Positions 8,092 through 18,593 of a DNA stretch of 64,000 nucleotides are shown here, in pieces. The DNA is taken from NCBI RefSeq assembly GCF_009766005.1, contig NZ_LMUK01000038.1, positions 327,090-391,089 on the forward strand. The letters run 5' to 3'. Under the pieces are notes generated by a model, which saw nothing but the letters and a program-made list of their open reading frames with translations, was not told the DNA's origin and searched no databases. The position numbers and the translations under genes are program-made. Numbering within the stretch: position 1 is the first letter of the stretch; every line of letters begins with the position of its first letter. Source of the stretch: Bradyrhizobium sp. S69 (GTDB lineage Bacteria; Pseudomonadota; Alphaproteobacteria; Rhizobiales; Xanthobacteraceae).

Positions 8092-9948
8092 TCAGTAACC
8101 CAGCGCATGCGGTAGCGCCGTCGAGATCGCAGGCACGAACGCGATCACCAAGAGGCACAGCAGCAGCAATCCGAGATAGCCCGATATCGGCTTCACGGTC
8201 TGTTCGATCGGCACATTGCCGATCATGCAGGCCCCGTAAAGCCCTAAGCCAAGCGGCGGCGCGAACAGGCCGAGCCCCATCGAGATCACCAGCACGACGC
8301 CGAAATGCAAGGGATTGATCCCGAGCTTGACCGCGACCGGCAGCAGCAGCGGCCCGAAGATGATCAGCGCCGCGGCGCCTTCCAGCACCGAGCCCATCAC
8401 GATCAGCACCGCGATCGACAGCAGCATGAACAGCCAGGTGCCGTGGCTGCCCGATAGCGACAGCATGATCTCGCCCACCTGATGCGGCACTTGCTGCAAT
8501 GTCAGAATGAACGCCAGCGATTGGGCCGCGGCGACGATGAACAGCACCAGTCCGGAGCGGGTCGCGGCCTGCGTGAAGCTGTGGATCGCGTTGGTGAGGC
8601 TAAGCTCGCGAAACACCACGCCGCCGACCACGATGGCATAGAGCACCGCGAACGCCGAGATTTCGGTCGCGGTGGCAAATCCGCTCTTGAAGCCGGCGAA
8701 GATCATGAAGATCAGTCCGAACGAGGCGATAGCGCCGCCCCATAATTGGGACATTGGAATCTGAGGTTCGGTCTGGTCGGAAGCTACGGGAGGCTTGCCA
8801 AACACGATCGAGACCGCGATCAAGGCGAGCGCCATCAGGCCGGCCGGCAGCAGGCCCGCCACGAACAATCCGCCGATCGACAGATTGGCGACAAATCCCA
8901 GGATGATCAGATTGATGCAGGGCGGAATGGTCTCTGCCATCACCGCGGACGCCGCGAGCAACGCCACCGCGCTGCCCGGATTTTGTTTGGAGCGGCGCGC
9001 GGCCGGGATCAGCACCGATCCGACGGCGGCGACGTCGGCCATCTTGGAACCGGAGATGCCGGAAAACAGCACCATCGACATCACCATGACGACGTTGAGG
9101 CCGCCGCGCATGCGCCCCACCGCGCGCTGCAGCAGTTCGATCAGGCGGACCGACATGCCGTTGGCTTCCATCAGATAGCCGACCAGAATGAAAAACGGGA
9201 TCGCCAGCAGCACGAAATTGTCGATGCCGCGCGCCATCTGCTGCGCGAAGATCACGCCGGGCAGCGTGCCCTCGACCCAGATGAAGGTCAGCGCGGCGAG
9301 AGCCAGCGCGAATCCAATCGGCAATCCGCCAAACAGCGTGATGAAGAAGCCCGCGAGCATCAGGCTTCCCGACGACGGCACCGTATCCGGGGCGAGGCCA
9401 TCCCAGGCGAGATAGAGACCCACGATCAGGGCGGTTACGATCACGCCCGCGATCATGTCGCGGAGCGGGCGCCTGGCAAACAGATCGAGCGCGAATATCG
9501 TCATCAGCAAGGCGCCGATGCCCATCGGGTAAAACGTCCATTCCAGCGGCAGGCCGGAGCCCGAGGTCTGTCCGGTGGTCAGCCATCCGAGCTTGATGGC
9601 ATTGAACGCCACATAGAACGCGATCACCGGCACCAGCACGGCGCCGACGGCATCGACCACGCGCCGGACTGACGCCGGCAACATGTCGACAAAGAACGCG
9701 ACGCCGAGATTTTCGGCGCGCGCCACCGCACTTGCCGCGCCAAAGAAGCTTGACCCGACCATCAGGCCGCGGGCGACATCGTCAGCCCATTCGACCGGCG
9801 CGTTGAACAGGAATCGCAGCAGCACCGAACCGCAGACCACCAGCAGGTCGGCCGCGAGCAGGATCGCCGCGACGGCGTCGCTGACCGCGAGCAGGGCACC
9901 GATGATCCTGCGGCGACCGCTGTGTGGGGGCGCCGCGCCTGACATCAT
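8092..9948 (-). CDS. TRAP transporter, fused small and large permease subunits (DctQM)
   Basis: Inner-membrane protein of 618 residues. Residues about 1-175 form the four-helix DctQ-type small subunit (FLFNAPVEWADDVARGLMVG), and about 190-618 form the 12-helix DctM-type large subunit (GGLPIGFALALAALTFIW, FSGISGSKMADVAAVGSVLIP, ETIPPCINLIILG, GLFAPPLGLGLYGAC). Together with the DctP binding protein it makes a Na+-driven tripartite importer of organic acids. It starts three bases after the dctP stop, indicating one transcript. Fusion of Q and M subunits is known in the family. The substrate is not evident, but the downstream hydroxyacid dehydrogenase suggests a 2-hydroxy or 2-keto acid. Confidence 0.93.
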   Translation of the reverse strand: MMSGAAPPHSGRRRIIGALLAVSDAVAAILLAADLLVVCGSVLLRFLFNAPVEWADDVARGLMVGSSFFGAASAVARAENLGVAFFVDMLPASVRRVVDAVGAVLVPVIAFYVAFNAIKLGWLTTGQTSGSGLPLEWTFYPMGIGALLMTIFALDLFARRPLRDMIAGVIVTALIVGLYLAWDGLAPDTVPSSGSLMLAGFFITLFGGLPIGFALALAALTFIWVEGTLPGVIFAQQMARGIDNFVLLAIPFFILVGYLMEANGMSVRLIELLQRAVGRMRGGLNVVMVMSMVLFSGISGSKMADVAAVGSVLIPAARRSKQNPGSAVALLAASAVMAETIPPCINLIILGFVANLSIGGLFVAGLLPAGLMALALIAVSIVFGKPPVASDQTEPQIPMSQLWGGAIASFGLIFMIFAGFKSGFATATEISAFAVLYAIVVGGVVFRELSLTNAIHSFTQAATRSGLVLFIVAAAQSLAFILTLQQVPHQVGEIMLSLSGSHGTWLFMLLSIAVLIVMGSVLEGAAALIIFGPLLLPVAVKLGINPLHFGVVLVISMGLGLFAPPLGLGLYGACMIGNVPIEQTVKPISGYLGLLLLCLLVIAFVPAISTALPHALGY

Positions 9949-9951
9949 CGA

Positions 9952-10980
9952 TCAAGCCTGCGTCGCGCGGATCATGTCCACCACCGGCTTGGCGTCGGGA
10001 TGTGCCTTGATGAAATTATCGGTTTGCGGCAGCACGCGCTTGCGGAAGGCTTCCCTGTCGCATTCGACGACGCTGACGCCCTTTTCGACCAGCGTGGCGA
10101 GCGCCTCCTTCTCGACCGCGAGGCCATGGGCGCGGGTATCCGCGCCGGCTTTGGTCGCCGCATCGAGAAAACCCTCGCGCAGTTTCGGGTCCATGCGATT
10201 GAATGTGGCGTCGCTGAAATAGGTCGCCAGCGGCGAGAAGATATGCTCGGTCAGTGCGTAGTTCTTCGAGGTCTCGTAGAATTTCGCGGCCAGGATGGTC
10301 GGCGGATCGTGCTCAAGCCCGTCGAGCACACCGGCCTGCAACGCCGTATAGATCTCGCCGAACGCCAGCGGCGTTGCGGCTGCCCCCATCAGGCGAAGGC
10401 ACTCGGTGATCACAGGGTTGGGCAGGGTCCTGATCTTGAGCCCGGCGAGATCCTCCGGCGTCTTGACGGGTTTCTTCGACAGCACGCTGCGGGCGCCGAA
10501 ATTATAGGCCCACGAGATGATCCTGATATTGGCGCCCTTGAGCAGCGCCTCGTCGACCGGCTTGGCGGCGCCGGCATCGAACGCCTTGGTCTGTTGCTGA
10601 TAGCTGGTGAAGAGATAGCCGAGGTCGAACGTCCCAACCAGCGGAACCAGATTGGCCGAGATCGAGGAGCCCGATACCATCAGGTCGATGACGCCGAGCT
10701 TGACCGAATTGATGACGTCGATTTCCTGGCCGAGCTGGTTGTCGGGGTAGAACGTGACGTCGATCTGTTCCAGTCCGTTGGCCTTCAGGTTCTTGACCAA
10801 ATTGTCGTAGTAGACCCGGCCATTGGCATATTTCGGGTCGTTCGGCAGCGACGATGATAATTTGAGTTTTGTGGTGGCGGCTTGCGCGCGCCCGATGATG
10901 GCGGGCGAGCCCAGCAGCGAGGCGGCCGCGGCGGTCGACAGCTTCAGGATCACGCGGCGGCTGACGGCAACGCTCTTCAT
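9952..10980 (-). CDS. TRAP transporter substrate-binding protein (DctP family)
   Basis: Periplasmic solute receptor of 342 residues for the TRAP importer encoded directly downstream. The N terminus SRRVILKLSTAAAASLLGSP is a twin-arginine-like signal. The DctP core is clear: NGRVYYDNLVKNLK, DQLGQEID-type segment DNQLGQEIDVINSVK, and LAGLKIRTLPNPVITECLRL carrying the family's conserved Arg that binds the substrate carboxylate, then FGEIYTALQAGVLDGLEHD. The final region HPDAKPVVDMIRATQ is normal. As first gene of the operon it should be the most strongly expressed. The promoter must lie in the preceding 379-bp gap. Confidence 0.93.
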   Translation of the reverse strand: MKSVAVSRRVILKLSTAAAASLLGSPAIIGRAQAATTKLKLSSSLPNDPKYANGRVYYDNLVKNLKANGLEQIDVTFYPDNQLGQEIDVINSVKLGVIDLMVSGSSISANLVPLVGTFDLGYLFTSYQQQTKAFDAGAAKPVDEALLKGANIRIISWAYNFGARSVLSKKPVKTPEDLAGLKIRTLPNPVITECLRLMGAAATPLAFGEIYTALQAGVLDGLEHDPPTILAAKFYETSKNYALTEHIFSPLATYFSDATFNRMDPKLREGFLDAATKAGADTRAHGLAVEKEALATLVEKGVSVVECDREAFRKRVLPQTDNFIKAHPDAKPVVDMIRATQA

Positions 10981-11359
10981 GGTGCTTCCTCCCGGCGTGT
11001 TTTTCTTAAGCGCCGTTATCGATTGTTGCGGCCATTCGGCCCGCTATTGATTGCAAATGGTGGACTAAACGGAAGGGTCCCGCAAGGCCGGTAACATCCG
11101 TCTCGAATCCTTAACTCTTGTTCGATGTGAGGCGATCAAAATCTTGCGCCAGTGAGTGGCCCGTTTTGATTTCGCGAGCGGCCAAGCAAACGGCCCGGTC
11201 AGGTGGGCACCATGACCGGGCCGCCGATAGCACCCCGTGTTGGGATGGATAGGGTTGCCATGAGCCAGATACGCCAGAGGGCATGGTTGCGTTTCGCGGA
11301 GGCCACGCTGTTTTGGAATATCGAGCGGCCTCATTCGGCCGGTACCCGATCATCCGGCA
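10981..11359. other. intergenic gap between the TRAP and Liv operons
   Basis: No gene is convincing here. It must hold the promoter of the minus-strand TRAP operon near its left end and the terminator of the Liv operon near the middle (hairpin 11191-11223). Open frames in it on either strand lack ribosome sites and read as low-complexity, Arg/Pro-rich shadow sequence. Confidence 0.6.
11191..11223 (-). terminator. rho-independent-type terminator after the Liv operon
   Basis: CGGCCCGGTCA and TGACCGGGCCG form a perfect 11-bp stem around an 11-base loop. On the minus strand the stem is followed by TTTGCTTGG. It lies 137 bases past the livF stop codon and ahead of the TRAP promoter region. Confidence 0.65.
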
Positions 11360-12080
<721 letters not shown>

Positions 12081-12100
<20 letters not shown>

Positions 12101-13883
12101 TGACCACCTCCTTGTGGCTGCGAATCTCGGCCGCGGTCCCGGCGGCAAGGATGCGCCCGAGATTGAGCACCGTGATCTGGTCGCAGATGGCGAAGATCAG
12201 GTCGGCGTGATGCTCGACCAGCAAGACACCGGTGCCGCGTGCGCAAATCGCCTTGATCAAGGCGGCCAGCCGGTCGATCTCGTCTGCGGACAGGCCGGCG
12301 GCCGGTTCATCCAGCAGCAGGAAATCCGGATCGAGCATCAGCGCGCGCGCGATCTCGATGAAGCGCAGCTCGCTGTGCTGCAACCGGTCGGCACGAACAT
12401 CGGCCAGCGTTTCCAGCCCAACCACGCCCAGCAGGCCGCGCGCTTTCGCCGCCAGCATGCGCTCGTCGCGGTGGTGTCGCGGCAATGACAGCAGCGCTTC
12501 GACGAAGGAGGCCTCGCCCTCGATGGTGCCGCCGATCATCACGTTTTGCAGCACCGAGGCTTCGCCGATCACGCGCGGCGTCTGGAAGGTGCGGGCGATG
12601 CCGCGCGCGGCGCGCAGCGCCGGCATGCCCGGCGGCAGCGCGTCGTCTCCCAGCGTCATGGTGCCGCCCTTGGCGGCGTAGTAACCGGAGATCACGTTGA
12701 GCGTCGTGGTCTTGCCGCTGCCGTTAGGGCCGATCAGCCCGTGGATCCGCCCCGGTGCTACGTCGAGATCGAGCCCATCGATGGCGCGGACATTGCCGAA
12801 GCTCAGCGCGATGCCGCGCAGGCTGAGCGTCTTGCCGCCGGCGCGCTTGCGCACGATGTCGCCGAGTGCTGCCGGGCGCGGCAGGATGGCGCGGTTGCTG
12901 GGAAGCGGACGCCGGTTGCGGAAGTCCAGTAGTGCGGCGATGCCGCCGGGGATCACCAGCACGATCACGAGCAGCAGCACCGCGTAGAGGAAGGTCGACC
13001 ACGCCGCCAGGGGGGCTGCGAGCTCCGGCAGGATGGTCAGGATGATGGTGCCGAGCAGCGGCCCCAGAATCGAGCCGCGGCCGCCGATCAGGATGGCAAT
13101 AAAGAACAGCACCGACAGATCGAAGGTGAAGGCATCCGGCGTGATGTAGGTTTGCAGGCTGGCAAACAGTCCGCCGGCGATCGCCGCCAGCGCGCCGGCG
13201 AGCAGGAAGATCGCGATCAGCATCCGCGGCTTGGAAATGCCGGTGGCTTCGGCCGCGACTTCGGCGTCGCGCAGCGCGACCAAAGCGCGCCCGAACCGCG
13301 AATGCGCGATGTTGGCGCTGATCCAGGTCGAGACCGCCGCAAGGCCGATGCAGAGATAATAATAGCCCCATGCGGTATTGAAGGGCGCGGGGAATTCCGG
13401 ACCCGCAATGCCGATACCGCCGCCGGTGACGCTCTGCCAGGCCAGCGCGATCTGGGTGACGATGGTGGCAAAGCCCAGGGTCGACATCGCGAAATAGAAG
13501 GTACGTAACCGCAGCGCCGGCAGGCCGACGACGACGCCGAACACCGCGCCGACGACGGCTGCGATCGGCAACGCCGCGAACACCGGCACCGCGGGCATCA
13601 CATTGCCGGCGACCAGTACGCTCGTGGTGTAGGCGCCGAGCGTCAGCAATGCGACATAGCCGATCGCGAGGTGACCGGCGAAGCCGACCACGAGGTTGAG
13701 GCCGGACACCAGCACCCAGTAGATCGCCGCCCGGGTGCCGATCAAGGCCCAATAGTCGTTGCTGACGAACGGAAGTATCATCGCGACCGCGAACACGCAG
13801 AGGAACGGCACCAGTTGCGGCAGTACCGCGCGAAAGGCGCTTGGTTCGCTGCGCGGGGGCGTGACGGTGACCGATGTCATCAC
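12081..13883 (-). CDS. fused LivM permease and LivG ATP-binding protein
   Basis: Single 600-residue chain: residues about 20-320 are a LivM-type permease (GFAGHLAIGYVALLTLGAY, LRLRTFYFAMSTLGFATI, IGGRGSILGPLLGT) and about 350-600 a LivG-type ATPase. Walker A GPNGSGKTT is at 385-393 and Walker B FLLLDEP at 521-527. The ABC signature is degenerate, reading LQHSE at 501-505 where LSxGQ is usual, while the following RFIEIARAL is conserved. It overlaps livH by four bases (ATGA) and livF by 20. LivM-LivG fusions are known in alphaproteobacteria. It should pair with LivH and LivF in one importer. Confidence 0.9.
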
Positions 13884-14737
13884 ACCCTCCGCGCCGTGGC
13901 CGAGCCGAACAGGCCGCGCGGCGCCGCCAGCAGCACCACGATGAACAGCGTGAATACCGCGACCGACGAGAAGATGCCGCCGACCAGGAAATTGGCCGCC
14001 TGCTGGAACAGGCCGAGTGCGATGCCGCCGATGATGGCGCCGCGGTTGTTGCCGAGGCCGCCGATCGCCACCGGCACGAAGCCGTAGAAATTCAGCAACG
14101 CGCCATTGGCGAAGAAGGCCAGCAGCAATTCGCCGCCGGAAAATCCGGCGATGCCGCCGATCACGCCGGCCAGCGCGTAACTTGCGATCCGCAGATTGCG
14201 CTCCGGCAGCCCGAGCGCGCGCGCGGCGAAATTATCTTCCGCGATCGCGAGGAAAGCGCGGCCGACCAAGGTGCGGCGATAGAGATATTCGAGGCCGATC
14301 ACGGTCGCGGCGCAGGCCACCACCGGCAGCCAGAACTTTTCGTCCCAGACGCCGCTGCCCCAGCCGATCAGCTTCGGAAACGGCTGCGGCTCGGTGCCCC
14401 ATTTGATCGCGGCGACCTGCTGGATCATCAGGGCCAGCGCCAGCGTGGAGAGCACGTAGAGATGCTGGTCGAGATTCTTCAGCACCGGCCGCACCGCGAC
14501 GAACTCGGTGATGATTCCGATGATGGCGCAGCCGACCAGCGTCAACACGAAGCCTGCGATCACCGGCAGGCCAAGTTTGAGCATGAACATCGAGCCGAAC
14601 ACGCCGCCGAGCATCGCCAGTTGACCCGAGGTGAAGCTCATCACCCGCGAGGTCGAGAACATGGTGTTGTAGGTGACGCCGACCAGCGCGTAGATCGCGC
14701 CGGCCGCCAGACCGGAGGCGAGGATTGAGCCGAGCAT
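13880..14737 (-). CDS. livH: branched-chain amino-acid-type ABC transporter permease (LivH-like)
   Basis: Inner-membrane permease of 285 residues with about eight hydrophobic helices. LivH hallmarks are present: GLAAGAIYALVGVTYNTMFS, MSFTSGQLAMLGGVFG, RTLVGRAFLAIAEDNFAARA and the C-terminal PVAIGGLGNNRGAIIGG with GLFGSATARR. It forms the heterodimeric channel with the LivM half of the fusion protein encoded next, with which it shares an ATGA stop/start overlap. The gene follows the binding-protein gene after 24 bases, so the four genes form one operon. Confidence 0.93.
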   Translation of the reverse strand: MLGSILASGLAAGAIYALVGVTYNTMFSTSRVMSFTSGQLAMLGGVFGSMFMLKLGLPVIAGFVLTLVGCAIIGIITEFVAVRPVLKNLDQHLYVLSTLALALMIQQVAAIKWGTEPQPFPKLIGWGSGVWDEKFWLPVVACAATVIGLEYLYRRTLVGRAFLAIAEDNFAARALGLPERNLRIASYALAGVIGGIAGFSGGELLLAFFANGALLNFYGFVPVAIGGLGNNRGAIIGGIALGLFQQAANFLVGGIFSSVAVFTLFIVVLLAAPRGLFGSATARRV

Positions 14738-14761
14738 GGGCTTACACTCCCGCGCCGCGGC

Positions 14762-15958
14762 TTACGCGTAACCCGGCGCCAATGCGAAGGTTCCGCTCTT
14801 GGCGGAGTTGGCCGCCGACATCACGATCTCATCGGTCGGGTAGCCATTATGCTGGCTCGGTGAGAAGGTGTAATTGCCGAAATAGCCGGGATATTTCGAC
14901 AGCGTGTTCAAATGGGCGATGATGCCCGGGGCGTCGGTGGATCCTGAGGCCTCGACGGCTTTGGCGAACAGTTCGACCGCATCGATGCCGCCGGCGATCC
15001 ACCACAGCAGGGTGTCGTTGAGCGGAATATTGGCCTTGGTCAGGCGATCGACCAGTTCCTGGCTCTTCGCCGGCAATTTGCCGGCCGCGTCGTAGCTGCA
15101 ACTCTTGTAGCCGACCGCGTACACTTTCTCCCAATTGGCGGGTTTTTCGATCAGGCCGGCGATGTCGCCCGACGCCAGCGACGGATGGCCTACGAAGGCG
15201 ACGTCCCAGTTCATGGTCGCGCGGGTGTTGAACATCCGGGCTTCCATGCTGGTGGCGACGCTCCACACCACGATGACCTCGGCGCCGGCATTCTTGGCGC
15301 GCAGCATGTCCGGGGTCATGTCCGGCTGGGTCGCATCGATGTTGGCCTGGTAGACCACGTCGGCGCCGTCCTTCTTGAAGGCGGCCACCGAGGCGCCGAC
15401 CGCGGTGACGCCGTAGCCGGTGGTGTCGCCGAACACCGCGATCTTCTTCACCTTGAGGATCGTGAGACAATAATTGCGCACCGCGTCATCCCATTGGCTG
15501 TTGGATGGCGCCATCCGGAACGCATTGGGAAATTTGGCGGGATCGATCAGGGTTTCGACCACGCATGGATGGATGTCCGGCATCTTGGCGCGCGCCATGA
15601 TCGGCGTGGTGGCGAGCGCTTCGCCGGAGTTCACCGGTCCCCAGATGCCGTGAACCTTGAGCTGGCTGATCATCTCCTGGGTGGCGTTGACCGCCTTGGT
15701 GGGATCGCCCTGGGTGTCGCGGGTGATGACCTCGATCTTGCGGCCCTTGACGCCGCCCGCCGCATTGATGGTGTCGACCGCGAAGGTCACGCCGCGATTG
15801 AAGCCGACGGTCGGGGCCGAACTCGGGCCGGTCATCGCGGCGAGCCAACCGATCTTGATCGGCTCGGACTGGGCAATAGCGGGCATGGGCCGCGAGAATG
15901 TCGCAGCGCCAAGCGCGCCGGTGGTGCCCAATAAAACGTCGCGACGTGAAATGCCCAA
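14762..15958 (-). CDS. ABC transporter substrate-binding protein (Leu/Ile/Val-binding family)
   Basis: Periplasmic receptor of 398 residues belonging to the periplasmic-binding-protein type 1 group used by Liv systems. The N terminus MGISRRDVLLGTTGALGAAT is a twin-arginine-like signal ending near AIAQSEPI. Family segments are PIKIGWLAAMTGPSSAPTVG, FAVDTINAAGGVKGRKIEV, and DTTGYGVTAVGA. Members of this exact shape transport branched-chain amino acids, amides, urea or aromatic compounds; nothing in the sequence fixes which one. It heads the operon, whose promoter should lie at 15959-16123. Confidence 0.9.
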   Translation of the reverse strand: MGISRRDVLLGTTGALGAATFSRPMPAIAQSEPIKIGWLAAMTGPSSAPTVGFNRGVTFAVDTINAAGGVKGRKIEVITRDTQGDPTKAVNATQEMISQLKVHGIWGPVNSGEALATTPIMARAKMPDIHPCVVETLIDPAKFPNAFRMAPSNSQWDDAVRNYCLTILKVKKIAVFGDTTGYGVTAVGASVAAFKKDGADVVYQANIDATQPDMTPDMLRAKNAGAEVIVVWSVATSMEARMFNTRATMNWDVAFVGHPSLASGDIAGLIEKPANWEKVYAVGYKSCSYDAAGKLPAKSQELVDRLTKANIPLNDTLLWWIAGGIDAVELFAKAVEASGSTDAPGIIAHLNTLSKYPGYFGNYTFSPSQHNGYPTDEIVMSAANSAKSGTFALAPGYA

Positions 15959-16123
15959 GAATTCCTCCCAATTTTATACTTTTCGACGCCCGTCGTTGCC
16001 GCGGGCGCTTGCCAGCAATCCGTTTCGGCGTATCGCCGCAACGGATTTGCTGAAATCAAATTTGACCCTGATGTGGACGCCTTGTCCAGAGCTTCCGGCG
16101 CGACCCGTTGGCGCGAAAACGCG

Positions 16124-16531
16124 CTATATCGGCTCGAAGCTCTCGGACGCGCAGCTGTCGCTGTCCTCGGCCCGCTGCCGGTCGAGGATCACGCCTTCCT
16201 CGATGTCGATGCGATAGGTCTGCATGCCCAGCGGTTTGCCGGTGGCGGAATTCAGATCGGCCCTGACACAGGCGATCCAGCCCGGCCCACGGAGATTGTG
16301 GCGCGCCGGGGAGACCTGCACGTCGTGCGGGGCCGACGAGGCCATGAAAACCGAGTCGAGATGGCCGCGAACCAGCTGCTTGACGTCGGGAGGCGGCTCC
16401 AGCGGCGGCGGGCCGCCGTCCTTGACGCGCATGAACTCGGGCACCGGCGAACGGCTGTCGGCAAAGCCGCATCCCGCCAGCGCCAACGCGCCGGCCACCA
16501 TCAACCCGATATGAACTACGATCCGCCCCAT
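16124..16531 (-). CDS. putative lipoprotein, 135 aa
   Basis: Small exported protein with a lipobox LALAGC (Cys-21), so it should be lipid-anchored in the envelope. The mature chain begins with a Pro-rich linker (GGPPPLEPPPD), then a compact domain with VRGHLDSVF and WIACVRADLNSATGKPLG, ending with three acidic, Cys-containing turns (RAEDSDSCASESFEPI). Two Cys in the mature part could form a disulfide. I do not recognise a named family. It lies between the Liv binding-protein promoter and a divergent small exported gene, and so may be transcribed alone. Confidence 0.75.
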   Translation of the reverse strand: MGRIVVHIGLMVAGALALAGCGFADSRSPVPEFMRVKDGGPPPLEPPPDVKQLVRGHLDSVFMASSAPHDVQVSPARHNLRGPGWIACVRADLNSATGKPLGMQTYRIDIEEGVILDRQRAEDSDSCASESFEPI

Positions 16532-16718
16532 TGGGACGGTTCTAACCCGGGGCAGGCAAAATTGCTGTAATTGCTAGATTAATTTTCGTTCACGGCATGT
16601 AACAATGTGCTGAAACCGGATACGGAAGCAGCTATCCTGCGGCGCGTGCCGGATGTTGGCCATTTTTTGGTCGCAGGAACGAGCTTGCGAAAAAAAGGAC
16701 GGCAGGGAGACCCAAGCG

Positions 16719-16955
16719 ATGAAGGCCTTGACGATTGTGGCGACGGTGCTGGCGTTGCTGGTGGTGCCCGCGCACGCCCAGATGGGCAAACGGAATCAGG
16801 GCGCCGGCGATAGCAAGAAAGACGACTCGGCCACCAAGAAGGTCGACGACAAGGCCTACAAGGCGGCGCTTGAGAGAATTCCCGACTCCAAGGAAAAATA
16901 CGATCCGTGGGGCGTGACCAAGCCCGCCGCCGATCCGGCCAAGAAGCCTAAATAG
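16719..16955 (+). CDS. small exported protein with DKAYK...IPD...DPWG motif (copy 1), 78 aa
   Basis: A 78-residue secreted protein: signal peptide MKALTIVATVLALLVVPAHA, then a Lys/Asp-rich mature chain. Its core DDKAYKAALERIPDSKEKYD-PWGV closely matches that of the protein at 25600-25866, so the two are paralogues. The ATG at 16719 follows GGGAGACCCAAGCG; a longer frame from 16653 would bury the signal peptide and is rejected. Function is unknown. The mature part is short, charged and probably disordered. It precedes the caspase-fold gene on the same strand after 87 bp. Confidence 0.75.
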   Translation: MKALTIVATVLALLVVPAHAQMGKRNQGAGDSKKDDSATKKVDDKAYKAALERIPDSKEKYDPWGVTKPAADPAKKPK

Positions 16956-17042
16956 CGAAGCCGAAATAGCAGTTTTCCGAAATCCAGCCATGAACCTCTG
17001 CGCCGAAGGGCTCGACCAATGGTCGAGCCTGGAGGTATCACC

Positions 17043-18527
17043 ATGTTCCGTGCCATCCATTGCAGTCTGATTGCAGCAGGGCTGATGCTGGTGTCGCACG
17101 CAGCCCTTGCCGAAAATCGCGTCGCCTTGGTAATCGGCCAGTCGAATTACCGCGCCGTGGTGGCGCTGCCCAATCCCGCCAATGACGCCAAGGCGATGTC
17201 CCAATTGCTGGGCGAAGCCGGCTTCGAGGTCGAGACCGCGGCCGATCTCTCGCAGAACGAAATGCGGGAAAAAGTCAGCGGCTTTGCCGCCAAAGTGGCG
17301 GCGAAAGGCCCCGATACCGTGGCGCTGGTGTTCTACGCCGGCCACGGCCTGCAAATCGACGGCGAGAATTATCTGGTGCCGGTGGATGTCGACCCGAAAC
17401 GGGAAGCCGACATTCCATTGCAGGCGGTCCGTCTCAATGACGTCCTCAACACATTGACATCGGTGCCGAGCAAGATGCGCATCCTGCTGCTCGATGCCTG
17501 CCGCAACAACCCTTTCCCGGAGATCAGCAAGACCGCCGGGCACGGGCTGGCGATCGTCGATGCCAAGACCGGCGCTCCCGGCACCTTCATGTCGTTTTCG
17601 ACCTCGCCGGGCGCGGAAGCCGAAGACGGTAGCGGCACCGATAGTCCCTATACGACCGCGCTGCTGTCGGTGGCCAAGCAGCCGGGGCTTCCGATCGAAG
17701 ATGCCTTCAAACGGGTGCGCGTTGCCGTCAACAAGACCACCGAGGGCCGCCAGACGCCGTGGGATAGTTCCTCGCTGACCGACGAATTCAGTTTTTTCCC
17801 GAATGCAAATGCAGGTGCGAGTGCAAGCGTCGCACCGGTGTCAGCCACTGACGCTGCCGCCGCGACGCTGCCGGCGACCAGGCGCACCGTCGCGCAATGG
17901 CGCACTGAGTTGCAGGACAAGCGGGCCGAAGAGGCCAATGAGATGATCGTGGCTGACGGCAGCGAAGAAGCCTATGAGGCGTTTGTCGGGCTGTTCGCGG
18001 CGTCGCCGTTCGGTCCGCAGGCGCGGCTTTGGCTCGATCGGCACCGGCGGATGGTGGCCTGGAATAACGCGTTGATCATCAACACCGCCGCGGCATATCA
18101 CGCCTTCCTGGGGCAATATCCCGACAGCGATCTGACCGCGACCGCGCAGAAACTGGAAGCGCGGCTGCGCAATCGCCCGGATCTCGCCAACGCGTTAGCA
18201 CTTGCCGTTCCGGCGAGCACGTCGGTCGGCCCGACCTGTCCTTGCACCACGCAACCCCCGCTGCTGCAAAAAGTCGATCTGGCCCCGAACCCGAAGAAGA
18301 AGATTGTCGAGCCCGATCCGCCGAAGCGCGGTTCAAAGCCGCGACGCGTGCGTAACCGCGATGACGATGACGATGTCCCGGTCCATCACCGGCCGCCGCC
18401 GGTTTATGACGAACCGGCCTATGGACCGCCGGTCGGCGTCGGCATAGGGGGCGGCGGTTTTGGCGGTGGCTTCGGCGGCGGCTTCGGAGGTGGCTACCGC
18501 GGTGGGGGAGGCGGGGGCCGCAGATAG
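17043..18527 (+). CDS. exported caspase-family (peptidase C14) protein with Gly-rich tail
   Basis: Secreted protein of 494 residues. A signal peptide ends at AALA-EN. Residues about 25-265 are a caspase/metacaspase-type p20 domain with the catalytic pair intact: His-101 in FYAGHG and Cys-153 in LLLDACRNNPF. A predicted helical segment follows (about 290-370, with ARLWLDRHRRMVAWNNAL), then a Pro/Arg linker, an Asp run (RDDDDDV), and a Gly-rich C terminus (repeated GGGFGG). Start ATG 17043 has GGAGGT nine bases upstream. Such periplasmic caspase homologues are common in rhizobia but their targets are unknown. The poly-Gly tail is low complexity and may be surface-seeking or merely flexible. Confidence 0.88.
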   Translation: MFRAIHCSLIAAGLMLVSHAALAENRVALVIGQSNYRAVVALPNPANDAKAMSQLLGEAGFEVETAADLSQNEMREKVSGFAAKVAAKGPDTVALVFYAGHGLQIDGENYLVPVDVDPKREADIPLQAVRLNDVLNTLTSVPSKMRILLLDACRNNPFPEISKTAGHGLAIVDAKTGAPGTFMSFSTSPGAEAEDGSGTDSPYTTALLSVAKQPGLPIEDAFKRVRVAVNKTTEGRQTPWDSSSLTDEFSFFPNANAGASASVAPVSATDAAAATLPATRRTVAQWRTELQDKRAEEANEMIVADGSEEAYEAFVGLFAASPFGPQARLWLDRHRRMVAWNNALIINTAAAYHAFLGQYPDSDLTATAQKLEARLRNRPDLANALALAVPASTSVGPTCPCTTQPPLLQKVDLAPNPKKKIVEPDPPKRGSKPRRVRNRDDDDDVPVHHRPPPVYDEPAYGPPVGVGIGGGGFGGGFGGGFGGGYRGGGGGGRR

Positions 18528-18593
18528 GAACGTTGGAAGGGTGCGCTGCACGTCGTATAATCCTGGCCCCTGGCGATGTGACGGCGAGGTGCC

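Noticed and set aside
7053..8318. 421-codon plus-strand frame opposite the hydroxyacid dehydrogenase
   Set aside because: Antisense shadow with an Arg/Ala-rich, motif-free product.
11111..11353. 80-codon minus-strand frame just after livF
   Set aside because: It covers the terminator hairpin of the Liv operon and has no motif.
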